From the NCBI RefSeq assembly GCF_014190875.1, contig NZ_JACHVS010000001.1:496001-560000 (forward strand): a DNA stretch of 64,000 bases, read 5' to 3'. The position numbers and the translations under genes were made by a program. The notes beneath the pieces were generated by a model. It did no database searches. It saw nothing but the letters and a program-made list of their open reading frames with translations, and had not been told where the DNA came from. Below are positions 17,515-26,244 of the stretch, piece after piece. Position 1 is the first letter of the stretch; each line of letters opens with the position of its first letter. This DNA is from Paeniglutamicibacter cryotolerans (GTDB lineage Bacteria > Actinomycetota > Actinomycetes > Actinomycetales > Micrococcaceae).

Positions 17515-17559
17515 CAATACGCCTGAATTTCAGCTTCATCAAACGCCGGGGTCAACAGC

Positions 17560-17596
17560 GGCGGCCCGCCGTCCCGGGTCGGGAAGACGGGCCGCC
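17560..17596 (-). terminator. Hairpin after the NHL/thioredoxin gene
   Basis: GGCGGCCCG pairs with CGGGCCGCC, with further partial pairing inside. It sits right after the minus-strand stop at 17607. No T-run is present. Confidence 0.5.
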
Positions 17597-17606
17597 AGTG
17601 GACGGG

Positions 17607-19562
17607 CTAGTCCATGCCGCGCAAATCCAGCGTCAACTCGGTCTCACCGTCTGCGTCGAGCAGCACCGGGATGCCCCAGTCCTGCTGGTACAGGTGGCAG
17701 GCCGCATGGTCCGGGATCTCCCCGCCGAGCTCCCCGTCGCAGGCCGCGGCGCGCGCGGTAATGTGCAGCACGCCGCCCTCGACCGCGGGGTTAAGTTCCA
17801 GCATGCGGGTCAGGCCCGTCGAGGTTCCGGCGCCGGCCAGCAGCAGCTCCTCCGGAGAGGAAGAGATCTTCAGCTGCGTCGGGTCGCCCCAGCGGTCATC
17901 GAGCTTCTGGCCCTTGGGCGCCGAGAAGCGCACGGTCAGTCCGTGCTCCCCCGCGGCGACCCGGGTCTTGGGCCGCTGGGTTTGCGCAGCACCCTCGTCG
18001 ACGCTCAGCGCCTCCTTGGGCAGCGGCAGCCGCACCAGCTGGTGGGCGTTGGTCTCCACGACCAGCAGCACCGGCTCTCCGTCCACCGAGCTGTCCAGCT
18101 GCACGTCGGCCGGCTCCTGCAGGCCGCGCGCCAGCGTGGAGACGGTCTTCGTGGCCGGATCGTAGCGCCGCACCGCCCCGTTGTAGGTATCGGCGATGGC
18201 CACCGAGCCATCGGGCAGCACGGCGACGCCCAACGGGTGCTGCAGCCGGGCCTGGGCCGCGTCGCCGTCGCGGAAACCGAAGTCGAAGAGCCCGGAGCCG
18301 ATGACCGACTCGACGGACGCGACGGCGCCGGCATCGTCGAGCACCAGCTTGCGCACCGCCGAGGTCTCCGAGTCGGCGACCCAGATGTTGCCCTGCGCGT
18401 CGGCTGCCAGGCCCGAGGGCTGGGCGAACCAGGACTGCCCCGGGGCGCCGTCGGTCAGGCCCTCGAGGCCGGTGCCGGCGAAGACGTCCAGGGCGCCGGT
18501 CAACGGGTCGAAGGCGAAGATCTGGTGGGTGCCGGCCATCGCGACGATGAGCTTGCCGGCCCGATCGCTGTAGAGCACGTCCCACGGAGATGAGAGCGAG
18601 GTTCCCAGCGGGTCGTTGCCCAAGTCGCTGATCCAGGCGTCCGGGTCGTTGGCCGCGGCTCCGGCGGCGCGTGCCTGTTCGGCGTCGAGCAACCGCTGCA
18701 CGCCGTTGCCGGCCACCGTAGTGACCTCCCCGGTGTCCAGGTTCAGCCCGCGCAGGCGGTGGTTGACCGTGTCGGCGACGACCGCGTGGTAACCGGTGCG
18801 CGACGCCACATCGGCGGGCAGCAGGGCCAGCCCCTGGGGTTCGTTGAAGCGGGCCGCATCGGCGCCGCCGTCGGCGAAGCCGCGGGTGCCGGAGCCGAAG
18901 GAGCGCACCACCGATCCCAGATCCGCTGTGAGCTCCACGATGCGGTGGTGTCCGGAATCCCCGACCAGGAAGTTTCCGTTCTCCAACGCCACGGCCTTGC
19001 CCGGGAAGCGCAGGTTGCCCTCGCGGGCCGGCGGTGCCACGTAGGGCCCGTCGCCGCGGTGCAGTGTGCCCTTGGCCTCATGCTCGGCAACCAGCTCGCC
19101 GATCAGCACTTCAAGCCCGTTGGCATGGCCCTCGCCGGAGAGGTGGGCGACGATGTAGCCCTCGGGGTCGACGACCACCAGCGTCGGCCAGGCGCGGGCC
19201 GAGTAGGCCTGCCAGGTGGCCAGCTCCGGGTCGTCGAGCACCGGATGGTGGATCTCGTAGCGTTCCACGGCTGCAGCCAGCGCCACCGGGTCGGCCTCGT
19301 GCTCGAACTTCGGGGAGTGCACGCCGATGGTCACCAGCACCTCGGAGTACTTCGCCTCCAGCGGGCGCAGCTCATCGAGCACGTGCAGGCAGTTGATGCA
19401 GCAGAACGTCCAGAAGTCCAGGATCAGGATCTTGCCGCGCAGCTGCTCGAGCCCGAGCATCTTGCCACCGGTATTCAGCCAGTTCCGGCCCTGCAGCTCG
19501 GAGGCGCGGACACGGTAGGCGGAGCGGACCGATTCGGTTGCGGCAGTGGATTCAGGACTCAT
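17607..19562 (-). CDS. Thioredoxin-like/NHL repeat protein (NHLRC2-like)
   Basis: The 651-residue protein begins with a thioredoxin-like domain (about residues 25-165). Its redox site is WTFCCINCLHVL, a CxxC variant with an extra Cys, followed by the cis-Pro region ARAWPTLVVVDPEG. After it come about five to six NHL beta-propeller repeats, each with patterns like VADTVNHRLR, VADSETSAVRKL and IADTYNGAVRRYD, and a C-terminal beta domain. This order is that of the human NHLRC2 family and its bacterial relatives, whose molecular role is unclear. No signal peptide is seen, so it is probably cytosolic. ATG 19562 has a fitting AGGAGAA ribosome site; upstream in-frame codons overlap the neighbouring gene and were not used. 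Confidence 0.88.
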   Translation of the reverse strand: MSPESTAATESVRSAYRVRASELQGRNWLNTGGKMLGLEQLRGKILILDFWTFCCINCLHVLDELRPLEAKYSEVLVTIGVHSPKFEHEADPVALAAAVERYEIHHPVLDDPELATWQAYSARAWPTLVVVDPEGYIVAHLSGEGHANGLEVLIGELVAEHEAKGTLHRGDGPYVAPPAREGNLRFPGKAVALENGNFLVGDSGHHRIVELTADLGSVVRSFGSGTRGFADGGADAARFNEPQGLALLPADVASRTGYHAVVADTVNHRLRGLNLDTGEVTTVAGNGVQRLLDAEQARAAGAAANDPDAWISDLGNDPLGTSLSSPWDVLYSDRAGKLIVAMAGTHQIFAFDPLTGALDVFAGTGLEGLTDGAPGQSWFAQPSGLAADAQGNIWVADSETSAVRKLVLDDAGAVASVESVIGSGLFDFGFRDGDAAQARLQHPLGVAVLPDGSVAIADTYNGAVRRYDPATKTVSTLARGLQEPADVQLDSSVDGEPVLLVVETNAHQLVRLPLPKEALSVDEGAAQTQRPKTRVAAGEHGLTVRFSAPKGQKLDDRWGDPTQLKISSSPEELLLAGAGTSTGLTRMLELNPAVEGGVLHITARAAACDGELGGEIPDHAACHLYQQDWGIPVLLDADGETELTLDLRGMD

Positions 19563-19678
19563 GGAAGGGTTCTCCTCGGGCTTTGTCGGCTGACGATATG
19601 CTGCCTCCATTATCGCGCCTTTGCCCAGCGTCCTGGTACACGATGACCCACTGCTACGCCGGCCGCCCCGGGGACGCC

Positions 19679-20458
19679 TTACAGCTGGGAGAGCGCCGCT
19701 TCCAGCACCTGGCCGGCGATCTTCGCGAACTCTGGCTTCTGCAGGTTGCTCGCCGCGATGAACGAAACCATGGCGACGTGATCCCCGCGCTCCTTGATCA
19801 GCACCAGCGCCTGCTGGCGCATCGGGTGGCCCTCCCCTGCCCGGGTCCACAAGATCGCCGAATCGGCACCGCCGTCCTTCACCACCGGTGCGACGGTACT
19901 GAACGGGATGGCACCGGATCCGTCGTCCAGGGTGAGCCGGTGGCATTCGCCCAGTAGCCGGCGCGCGGTGGCCAGATGAGCGTCGAGCTGGGCCCGGTCT
20001 TGGATCCTGGCCACCTCGACGGAGCCGGTGACACTGATCTTCTCGTTGATGAAGTCGCTGCGCGCACCCTCGCCGCCCTGCTGCACCGGGGACCAGTTCA
20101 GCCCCTCGATCACCTCTGCGCAGGTGCCGGGGTCCACGGTGACGCCTTTGAGTGTGTCGGCCGGGGGCTGGCGCAACGATTCGAGATCGGCCCCGGTGAT
20201 TTCACGGGCCTTATCGAAGCCCAGGGCGTAGGCCATCGAAATGCCCGAGGCCACGGCAAGCCGCGAGGCTGAGACGACGTCCTTTTCCGGATCCGACGGC
20301 TCGGCGGGGGCCACCGAGCCATCGGTGGCGATCGGGGCGTGGCCCTCGGGAAGGGAGGGGCCCCCGTGTTCCGGGGCGGATGAACATCCGGCCAGGGCCA
20401 GGGACAGGGCCAGCACTGTCCCGACGAGTTGGATGGTGCGTCGGTGATTAACGGACAC
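19679..20458 (-). CDS. Putative lipoprotein, copper-cluster associated
   Basis: A 259-residue product starting at GTG 20458 would have a short lipoprotein signal peptide with lipobox ALAGCSS near residue 25. The mature part has no motif I can assign; it contains two cysteines (PGTCAEV and LGECHRL) that may pair, and a C-terminal QKPEFAKIAGQVLEAALSQL helix. It resembles the general shape of actinobacterial sensor-like lipoproteins. AGGAG lies 10 bases upstream of the GTG. The start overlaps the stop of the CopD-CtaG gene, so it is probably the last gene of the copper operon. ATG 20479 is an alternative start. Confidence 0.65.
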   Translation of the reverse strand: MSVNHRRTIQLVGTVLALSLALAGCSSAPEHGGPSLPEGHAPIATDGSVAPAEPSDPEKDVVSASRLAVASGISMAYALGFDKAREITGADLESLRQPPADTLKGVTVDPGTCAEVIEGLNWSPVQQGGEGARSDFINEKISVTGSVEVARIQDRAQLDAHLATARRLLGECHRLTLDDGSGAIPFSTVAPVVKDGGADSAILWTRAGEGHPMRQQALVLIKERGDHVAMVSFIAASNLQKPEFAKIAGQVLEAALSQL

Positions 20459-22607
20459 GGCGGTCGATCTCCTGGTCATGTTTCTTGTACTGGGCAAACA
20501 TCTGGTTATACGCCTCAAGCTCGGCGTCGTTGTCGCGGTCCGCCGCACGGTCCTTGCGCTTTGCCTCCTTGGCGTCGTCCCGGTTCCAGGACACCATCAC
20601 CCCGAGCGCGAGCATCAGTGTGGGCACCTCTCCGATGCCCCACATCGCGGCGGCGCCGGTGCGTTGGTCCTCCAGCGCCGGTGCGCCCCAGGGCCTGCCC
20701 ATGTTGCCGAACCAGTCGGCCTGGATCAGCGAGGTGCTGCCCATCAGCGAGACGCCGTAGAACGCGTGGAAGCTCATCGTCGCCAGCAGGATGACCAGCC
20801 GCAGCGGGTAGGGGGCCCGACGCGGAATCGGGTCGATCCCGATCATGCTCAGCGCGAAGAGGTATCCGGTGAGCAGGAAGTGCACGTTCATCAGCTCGTG
20901 TCCGACGTGGGCTCGCATTGCGAAGGAGAACAGGTCGGTGTTGTAGAAGATGATGATCGAGCCGGCGAAGTTCGCCGCGGCAAACAGCGGATGGGTAATG
21001 AATGCCGAGTACTTCGAGTTCACCACCGCCAGTATCCACTCGCGTGGGCCGCGGGTGCCGTCGGTGCGCGAGGGCAGCGCCTTCAACGCGAGGGTCACCG
21101 GGGCGCCGAGCACCAGGAACAGCGGCGCGACCATGGTCAGCGCCATGTGGTCGACCATGTGCATGGAGAAGAGCACCTGCCCGTAAACGGCCGGGGCTCC
21201 CGAGGTGATGTAAAACAGTGCGATCAGGCCCACGGCCCAGGCCACGGCGCGGATGACTGGCCAGCTGTCCCCGCGCCGGCGCACGGCCACCACGAAGCGC
21301 ACGTAGGTGACAAGCAGGAACACGATGATCGCGATCCAGAGCCAGTCCATCCGCCAGACAGAGAACCAGGAGCCTCCGACGAGTTCCGGGGGCAGCTCGT
21401 AGCCGGTGAGCAACCGGGCGGGGCTCGGCAGCTGGGGGGCCACCTCGGGCAGCGGCGGGGCGGTGCGCGCCAACACGGTAGCCAGCGCCATCACGGCGCC
21501 CATCACCAGCGCTTCGACGCCGACCACACGCCAGGCGGCGCGGGTGGCGCTGAGCTTGCCGGCAAGCAGTGCCGGGATGATCCGGCGTCGGTGCATCAGG
21601 CCCAGAAAGCCCAGGGCCAGCGTGCCGGCCGTCTTGGCCAGGATCAACATCCCGTAGGGTGTGGTCAGCTGGGACCAGGAATCCATCCGGATCATGGCGC
21701 TGACCACGCCGGATCCGGTCACCAGCACGATGCAGACTGCAGCCAGAACGGAGAACCGCGAAAGCACCACGCCGGCAAGCAGCGGCTTCCGCCCGGCGAA
21801 GCGGCCCGGGGCCTCGCCGGAGAGCTTGGATGCCAGCAGCGCCAGCACCACTATTCCGCCGAACCACAACGAGACGCCCACCAGGTGCAGCCCGATTGCG
21901 TTGACCGCCCCCCAGTGGTCGTCTCCACCTGCCGCGTGGCCGATCAGCGACATCGGCAGCACGCCGGCCAGCGAGAACACGGCGGTGGCACCGACCATGA
22001 ACGGAGAACGGACGGCGAATGCCAGCGAAGCGGTGACGGCGGCGATGACCACCATCCAGGCCCAGGCCTGGCCGGTGGAGATCGTCATGATGTAGCTGTA
22101 GAGCAGGTTGGTCGTCGTCGGATCGGTGCTGATGGGGACGCCGGCCAGGTCGAAGAAGGACAACACCATCACTGCCGCAGCCGCCAGGGTCCAGACCATG
22201 GCGGCGCCCGCGGCGAGGTTCATCACCGCGGCGAAGGCCGGGTGTTCATTCCCGCCGTCGGTGCCCTTCTCTCCGGGTCCGGCCCGGCGGGGCCTGGTGG
22301 AGCGGGGAATGATCGTCGCGGCAAAGACCAGCGCCGCAATGGTCGTGGACATCGCCACGTGGTGGACCAGCTTCGCCGCCGGCAATCCCCAGCGCACCAG
22401 CGCACCGGGATCACCCAGCGCCTGCTCGGATCCGACACCGGTGTAGAGCGCCGCGAGTACCAGCACAATGGCCGCCACGAGCACCGCCGGCAGCCCGGCC
22501 ACCGCCCAGAGTGGTCTGCTGGTTGCCCGCACCCCGTGGGGGGTCCTCGTTTCGCTGGTTTGTCCTGGCTTGTTCACGTCGTCCTTTCCCGTGGCACGTC
22601 CCTCCAT
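20448..22607 (-). CDS. CopD-CtaG fusion: copper resistance D domain and cytochrome c oxidase assembly (caa3_CtaG) domain
   Basis: This 719-residue membrane protein joins two families. The first half (about residues 30-370) has eight or more helices of CopD type, with conserved His in KLVHHVAMS and SLIGHAAGGDDHWG. The second half (about 400-680) is a caa3_CtaG domain with FSMHMVDHMALTMVAPLFLVLG, RAHVGHELMNVHFLLTGYLF, and SFHAFYGVSLMGS, rich in His and Met that could carry copper. Such fusions are known in actinobacteria and are thought to move copper across the membrane for oxidase assembly. The C-terminus is charged (EAKRKDRAADRDND). The neighbours are other copper genes. Confidence 0.9.
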   Translation of the reverse strand: MEGRATGKDDVNKPGQTSETRTPHGVRATSRPLWAVAGLPAVLVAAIVLVLAALYTGVGSEQALGDPGALVRWGLPAAKLVHHVAMSTTIAALVFAATIIPRSTRPRRAGPGEKGTDGGNEHPAFAAVMNLAAGAAMVWTLAAAAVMVLSFFDLAGVPISTDPTTTNLLYSYIMTISTGQAWAWMVVIAAVTASLAFAVRSPFMVGATAVFSLAGVLPMSLIGHAAGGDDHWGAVNAIGLHLVGVSLWFGGIVVLALLASKLSGEAPGRFAGRKPLLAGVVLSRFSVLAAVCIVLVTGSGVVSAMIRMDSWSQLTTPYGMLILAKTAGTLALGFLGLMHRRRIIPALLAGKLSATRAAWRVVGVEALVMGAVMALATVLARTAPPLPEVAPQLPSPARLLTGYELPPELVGGSWFSVWRMDWLWIAIIVFLLVTYVRFVVAVRRRGDSWPVIRAVAWAVGLIALFYITSGAPAVYGQVLFSMHMVDHMALTMVAPLFLVLGAPVTLALKALPSRTDGTRGPREWILAVVNSKYSAFITHPLFAAANFAGSIIIFYNTDLFSFAMRAHVGHELMNVHFLLTGYLFALSMIGIDPIPRRAPYPLRLVILLATMSFHAFYGVSLMGSTSLIQADWFGNMGRPWGAPALEDQRTGAAAMWGIGEVPTLMLALGVMVSWNRDDAKEAKRKDRAADRDNDAELEAYNQMFAQYKKHDQEIDRRVR

Positions 22608-22625
22608 TCTCCCACCCCCGGGAGG

Positions 22626-23840
22626 CTACCTTCGGCCAGCCTCCGGCAGCCCGCCGCCGATGAATCCACCCGGCAGGCAGCCGGGCGGGATCGCGTAGAC
22701 GGCCGATCCGAGCGGCGTCGTCCACTGATTCAACAGATCCGCCCCGGCCAGCCGGCGCTGGATGGGCAGGAACTGCTTCTCCACATCCGCCTGGTAGGAG
22801 GCGAAAAGCAGGCCCGATTCCACACCGTCGACGTACTTGTAGCCGCGGCGCCAGATCACCTCGTCGACTCCGCGCGGAAGCGCCCGTGCCACGTGGCTGT
22901 CGGCCGAGAGCAGCGGCAGTCCCAGCTCATCGAGCGCGCCGGGATCCACCGAATCGTGTTCACCGCCACCGTGCAGCGGCGCACCGGAACCCTGCCGCCG
23001 GCCGAGGCTGAAGTCCCGGCCGGGCCGGTCCGCCTCGTCCCACCCGTCCAGGTCCATGCGGATCCGGCGCAGCACCAGCGAGGTGCCGTTTTCGATCCAG
23101 GGTTCCAGGTTCTCCCCGCCCCAGAGGGCCCGCTCCAGCCGCTCACCGGAGGGGTTGGCCGAACCGTCGAGCTGCCCGAAGAGGTTGCGCATGGTCGACC
23201 CGTCCGGAGCACTTCCGTAAGCCGGGCGGAAACCAGCCTGGACCCAGGCCGTGCTGGCCAGCGATCGGGTGTCCTTGAGCAACGCCCGCCGCGCATGGGC
23301 CAGCGTCACCGGGTCGTCGCAGCACAGCTGCAGCAGCAGATCGCTCTGGCCGTAGGCGGCATCGAGCTCATCGATGCCGAAAGCCTCCAGCGGGCGCAGC
23401 CAGCGCGGGGCCAGGTCCCGGTTGAGCAGACCGACGGCATGCGGACCCAGCCCGAAGGTGACGGTCAACCGGGCCGGATGCGCGGCAAGTTCCGGTTCGG
23501 TGTCCGCAAGCACGCCGCGTCCGTCCATGAGCCGGGCCGCGTCCTGGCTGAGCAGGCGCAGCAACCGCTCCAGCGCATCGCGCTCCCCCGCCCGGTCGCT
23601 CCCGCGGCGCAGATCCAGCCCGATGAAGACGGCGTGGGCCGGCGCCGGGGTTTCGATGCCCGGCTGCCGCTGGCCGTGGAAGCCGATCCGCTGCGCCCCG
23701 TTGGCACCGTGGGCGTCAAGCACCGGACCGGGTTCGCCGCGTGGCGCCAGCACCGCAGCACCCGCCAGTCCGGCGGCGGCACCGACCATGGTGGTGGCGC
23801 CGCCGAAGAGCAGCGCCCGGCGCGAGGGCCGCGTGCCCAC
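22626..23840 (-). CDS. Dyp-type (dye-decolourising) heme peroxidase, Tat-exported
   Basis: The 404-residue protein starts with a twin-arginine-like signal (RPSRRALLFGGATTMVGAAAG). The DyP hallmark GxxDG is present in FGQLDGSANP, and the presumed proximal heme His lies in DSHVARALPRGVDEVIWRRGYKY, with the conserved Arg nearby. This places it with the EfeB/TyrA-like secreted DyP group. It uses hydrogen peroxide to oxidise organic substrates, or may act on heme in iron uptake; here the surrounding copper genes suggest a role at the cell surface. Its start is 2 bases from the stop of the PCu(A)C gene, indicating one operon. Confidence 0.9.
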   Translation of the reverse strand: MGTRPSRRALLFGGATTMVGAAAGLAGAAVLAPRGEPGPVLDAHGANGAQRIGFHGQRQPGIETPAPAHAVFIGLDLRRGSDRAGERDALERLLRLLSQDAARLMDGRGVLADTEPELAAHPARLTVTFGLGPHAVGLLNRDLAPRWLRPLEAFGIDELDAAYGQSDLLLQLCCDDPVTLAHARRALLKDTRSLASTAWVQAGFRPAYGSAPDGSTMRNLFGQLDGSANPSGERLERALWGGENLEPWIENGTSLVLRRIRMDLDGWDEADRPGRDFSLGRRQGSGAPLHGGGEHDSVDPGALDELGLPLLSADSHVARALPRGVDEVIWRRGYKYVDGVESGLLFASYQADVEKQFLPIQRRLAGADLLNQWTTPLGSAVYAIPPGCLPGGFIGGGLPEAGRR

Positions 23841-23842
23841 CC

Positions 23843-24394
23843 CTAGTGGCCCATTCCGTGCTCGGATTCCGGCGCGTAGGACTCGTTTGCCCCGGTGAAG
23901 GACTTGACCTCGAATCGCACCGGGATCGTGGAACCATCGGCCAATTCCAGGGCGATCACCGGCGATTGGCCCGGCTTCACTGCCTCGTGGACGCCCATCA
24001 GCATCAGGTGCAGGCCTCCGGGAGCCAGCTCGACGCTTGCTCCGGGTTCCACCGTGATACCGCCGGGAAGCTCCTTCATCGACGTGGCGCCGGTGCCACC
24101 GGTCATCTCGTGGAGTTCAATGTCATCGGCAATATCGCTCGAGGCCCCGCTGAGCGTGAGCGGTTCGGCCGACTCGTTGTGCAATGTGGCGAAGGCGCTG
24201 GTCATGCCACCGTCGGCTGCCTTGATCCAGGCGTCATGGACGTGCAGGGGTGCCGGTTCGTCCTGGGTGGCAGTCTGGGCCACATCGTGGCTTTCCGCCG
24301 GGGGCTGGGCAGGTGCCGCACAGGAAGCGAGCATCAGCGTGAGAGCGAACGCCGGGATCAGGGCGGCTCGGGAAGAGGGTACGACAAAGGACAT
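23843..24394 (-). CDS. PCu(A)C-type periplasmic/extracytoplasmic copper chaperone
   Basis: The 183-residue lipoprotein (lipobox LMLASCAAP) carries the PCu(A)C domain (PF04314) with the Cu(I) site of the form His-x-Met ... His-x-Met: IELHEMTG and GGLHLMLMGV. A His-rich tail (ESEHGMGH) may bind further copper. PCu(A)C proteins hand copper to the CuA or CuB centre of cytochrome oxidase. The gene lies between CopC and DyP peroxidase and continues the copper cluster that ends with a CtaG-domain protein. Confidence 0.9.
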   Translation of the reverse strand: MSFVVPSSRAALIPAFALTLMLASCAAPAQPPAESHDVAQTATQDEPAPLHVHDAWIKAADGGMTSAFATLHNESAEPLTLSGASSDIADDIELHEMTGGTGATSMKELPGGITVEPGASVELAPGGLHLMLMGVHEAVKPGQSPVIALELADGSTIPVRFEVKSFTGANESYAPESEHGMGH

Positions 24395-24478
24395 GGTGTC
24401 TCCAAAAAAGTAGATGCTGCGCCGCCGTGGCCGCGCAGGGTGGCCCGGCGGACCGGGCAGGGGCTCAAAACCGTGGGG

Positions 24479-25114
24479 CTATTTAGCGCGGGTCTTGGCG
24501 ATGATCATGACGACGGCTCCGAGGCCGACCAGTCCGGCAATGCTCCAGACCAGCGGTGCGGGGATTCCGCCCTTGACTGCGGCAGGCGCCTGTTCCGGTT
24601 CCGGCGTGGCCTGTGCAGTGGCGCTTGGGCTGACTGCAGCAGCGGGGGCCGTGGTCGAGGCCGGCGCCGGCGATGCCACGGCGCTCGGGCTGGCTGAAGC
24701 CGCCGGGGTCTTCACGGTGAAGGCCAGTTTCTGGTCGATCGGGTGGCCGTCGCTGGAAACTACCCGGGCCACCAGCGAATAAGTTCCGTTTTCCAAGGGC
24801 TTCACCGGGGTGATGGTCAGCTCGGTGCCCGCGATGGAGTGGGTGGTTTCCACTGCGGCGTTGTCGGCATCGGTCAGCTTCACGATGTCGCCGATCGGCT
24901 TCAGCTCTCCGCTGAAGGTCAGCGTGATCCGTTTCGGCGGGTTCTTCACCGTGGCGCCCGGCTCCGGGCTGGATTGCACCAGCTGGTCGTGGGCGTGGGC
25001 GCTGGGCGCCATGAAGACGGCTGCCAAGGCCATCAAGACGGCTGCCAGGGCGATGCGCATCGCGCGCATGGGGTATTGCGCCGTTGCGTGGTTGCGTGTG
25101 TGGTGCTGGTTCAT
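24479..25114 (-). CDS. CopC domain protein (YcnJ N-terminal-like), membrane-anchored
   Basis: The 211-residue product has a signal peptide ending near AHAHDQL; the His directly after cleavage is the usual N-terminal copper ligand of CopC proteins. The CopC fold is seen in LVQSSPEPGATVKNPPKRITLTFSGEL and in VVSSDGHPIDQKLAFTV, where DGH holds the second His. A Pro/Ala/Ser/Thr-rich linker leads to a C-terminal membrane helix (LVWSIAGLVGLGAVVMIIA). It would bind copper outside the membrane and work with the CopD-CtaG protein of the same cluster. Confidence 0.9.
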   Translation of the reverse strand: MNQHHTRNHATAQYPMRAMRIALAAVLMALAAVFMAPSAHAHDQLVQSSPEPGATVKNPPKRITLTFSGELKPIGDIVKLTDADNAAVETTHSIAGTELTITPVKPLENGTYSLVARVVSSDGHPIDQKLAFTVKTPAASASPSAVASPAPASTTAPAAAVSPSATAQATPEPEQAPAAVKGGIPAPLVWSIAGLVGLGAVVMIIAKTRAK

Positions 25115-25180
25115 GGGGTACGGGTCCTTCGCTTCCCCGCCAGTCTGTGTCAGGCGGGAGATGGGGGCGTTTGCTGTCGT

Positions 25181-25822
25181 CTAGAACGCAGGACGCAGCG
25201 GAGGACCCCGGCGCAGCAGGGCGCCGAGGGTGAAGACCAGATCCACGGGGCCCTCGAGCCGGGTCTCGATGACCGGGCGGGGGCGGGCCGTGATGAGAGT
25301 GGGCCTGGCGAACAGCACGGAGGCAGGCCGCCGCAGCAGCAAGGCGAAGAGCAGTGCCAACACCGCTGCTTCGCCCCGGCGCAGCACCGAGATGGTGGCC
25401 AGCGCGGCAAGCACATGGCCTAGTGGCATCCACGCGGCAGCTAGACCCATGGTGGCCGGAGAATCGCTCATGAATGCCACCGCGGCGCCCGTCAGCTGCA
25501 TTGAGTGCCCGGCATGCGGCCCGGCGTCGAGCAGCATCCCGTTGGCCGGGGCATGTCCGACGAGGGAAAAGAGAAGGTGGTAGGTGCCTTGGCTCAGCAG
25601 CACGGCCAGCGTTGTGCGCCTGCCAGAATGCGCGAGCCCGGTCAGCGCAGTGCAGATGGCCGCCGAGACGACGAGTACCAGGCCCAGGATCGGCAGCGGG
25701 GGGAGTTGCCCGTCGGCCAGCGTATGCGAAGCGGCCGCCAGGGAAGTGGAAAAGAGCGCACCGATCCAGCCACGCACGGCGCGCAGACTGCGATCTTCCA
25801 CCAGCATTTCCACCCTTGCCAT
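25181..25822 (-). CDS. Small membrane protein of the copper cluster
   Basis: A 213-residue protein with about five hydrophobic segments and several His/Met residues (NGMLLDAGPHAGHSMQLTGAAVAFM, WMPLGHVLAAL) that could bind metal. I do not recognise a named family; similar proteins often accompany copC/ycnI-type genes in Arthrobacter as far as I recall. ATG 25822 is chosen because an 18-bp palindrome ends next to it; ATG 25807 is an alternative. It is the first gene of the minus-strand run through CopC, PCu(A)C, DyP and CopD-CtaG, although a 66-base gap precedes CopC. Confidence 0.65.
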   Translation of the reverse strand: MARVEMLVEDRSLRAVRGWIGALFSTSLAAASHTLADGQLPPLPILGLVLVVSAAICTALTGLAHSGRRTTLAVLLSQGTYHLLFSLVGHAPANGMLLDAGPHAGHSMQLTGAAVAFMSDSPATMGLAAAWMPLGHVLAALATISVLRRGEAAVLALLFALLLRRPASVLFARPTLITARPRPVIETRLEGPVDLVFTLGALLRRGPPLRPAF

Positions 25823-25823
25823 C

Positions 25824-25841
25824 CCTGCTCGTACGAGCAGG
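25824..25841. promoter_or_regulatory. Perfect 18-bp palindrome at the start of the copper cluster
   Basis: CCTGCTCGTACGAGCAGG is fully self-complementary and lies directly upstream of the presumed start codon. It may be an operator for a metal regulator, or a hairpin that hides the start region in the mRNA. Confidence 0.5.
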
Positions 25842-25862
25842 CTTTCCAGCAACCCTACCGGA

Positions 25863-25881
25863 TTTCTACTCGGCGTAGAAA
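25863..25881. promoter_or_regulatory. Second palindrome upstream of the copper cluster
   Basis: TTTCTAC and GTAGAAA form perfect 7-bp arms around five bases. On the minus strand a TAGGGT -10-like hexamer follows it, so the site would overlap the -35 region. The CTAC/GTAG form recalls BlaI/CopY-type operators, but this is only a resemblance. Confidence 0.5.
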
Positions 25882-25900
25882 ATAAGTCTTCATCAAGCAG

Positions 25901-25950
25901 GAAAGACCGCTCGAATCCCCCATCGGGGGCCGAACGGTCCTTCCAAAAAA
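25901..25950 (-). terminator. Terminator after the HU gene
   Basis: GACCG-TTCG-GCCCCCGATGGGGG with a closing CGAGCGGTC forms a hairpin just after the HU stop on the minus strand, followed by TTTCC. The other side has a run of A residues, so it may also stop transcription from the plus strand. Confidence 0.75.
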
Positions 25951-25962
25951 GCAGGTGTCGAA

Positions 25963-26244
25963 CTACTTGGCGACAGCGGCCTTCAGCTTCGAACCGGCGG
26001 TCAGCTTGACCGAGTGGCCGGCCGGAATCTGGATGGTGGCGCCGGTCTGCGGGTTGCGGCCGGTGCGCGCTGCACGGTCGGTGCGCTCGACTGCGAGCCA
26101 TCCCGGGATCGAGACCTTTTCACCCTGGGAGATCTGGGAAACGAAGACCTCGAAAACGGCATCCAGAACGCCGTTTACGGCGACCTGGGAGTTGCCGGTC
26201 TTCTCGGCGACGGCTGCAACGAGCTCACTACGGTTCATAGCCAA
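25963..26244 (-). CDS. hup: HU family nucleoid protein
   Basis: The 93-residue protein is a complete HU: RSELVAAVAEKTGNSQ at the N-terminus, VNGVLDAVFEVFVSQI, IPGWLAVERTDRAARTGRNPQTG with the DNA-contacting arm, and the end KLTAGSKLKAAVAK. It bends and packs DNA as a dimer. I start it at TTG 26244 rather than ATG 26238: AGGAGG is 7 bases from the TTG, and the resulting MAMNRSELV matches the usual MAKNRSELV of the family. No lysine-rich tail as in mycobacterial HupB is present. Confidence 0.93.
   Translation of the reverse strand: MAMNRSELVAAVAEKTGNSQVAVNGVLDAVFEVFVSQISQGEKVSIPGWLAVERTDRAARTGRNPQTGATIQIPAGHSVKLTAGSKLKAAVAK

Noticed and set aside
17607..19946. Longer form of the NHL/thioredoxin gene with 128 extra N-terminal codons
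   Set aside because: The extra part overlaps the lipoprotein gene in another frame and is Arg/Gly/Pro-rich; ATG 19562 has a good ribosome site.
20478..23846. 1122-codon open frame on the plus strand across the copper cluster
   Set aside because: It is antisense to the CopD-CtaG and DyP genes, has a His/Gln/Gly/Arg-rich composition without hydrophobic cores, and arises from the high GC bias of the real genes.
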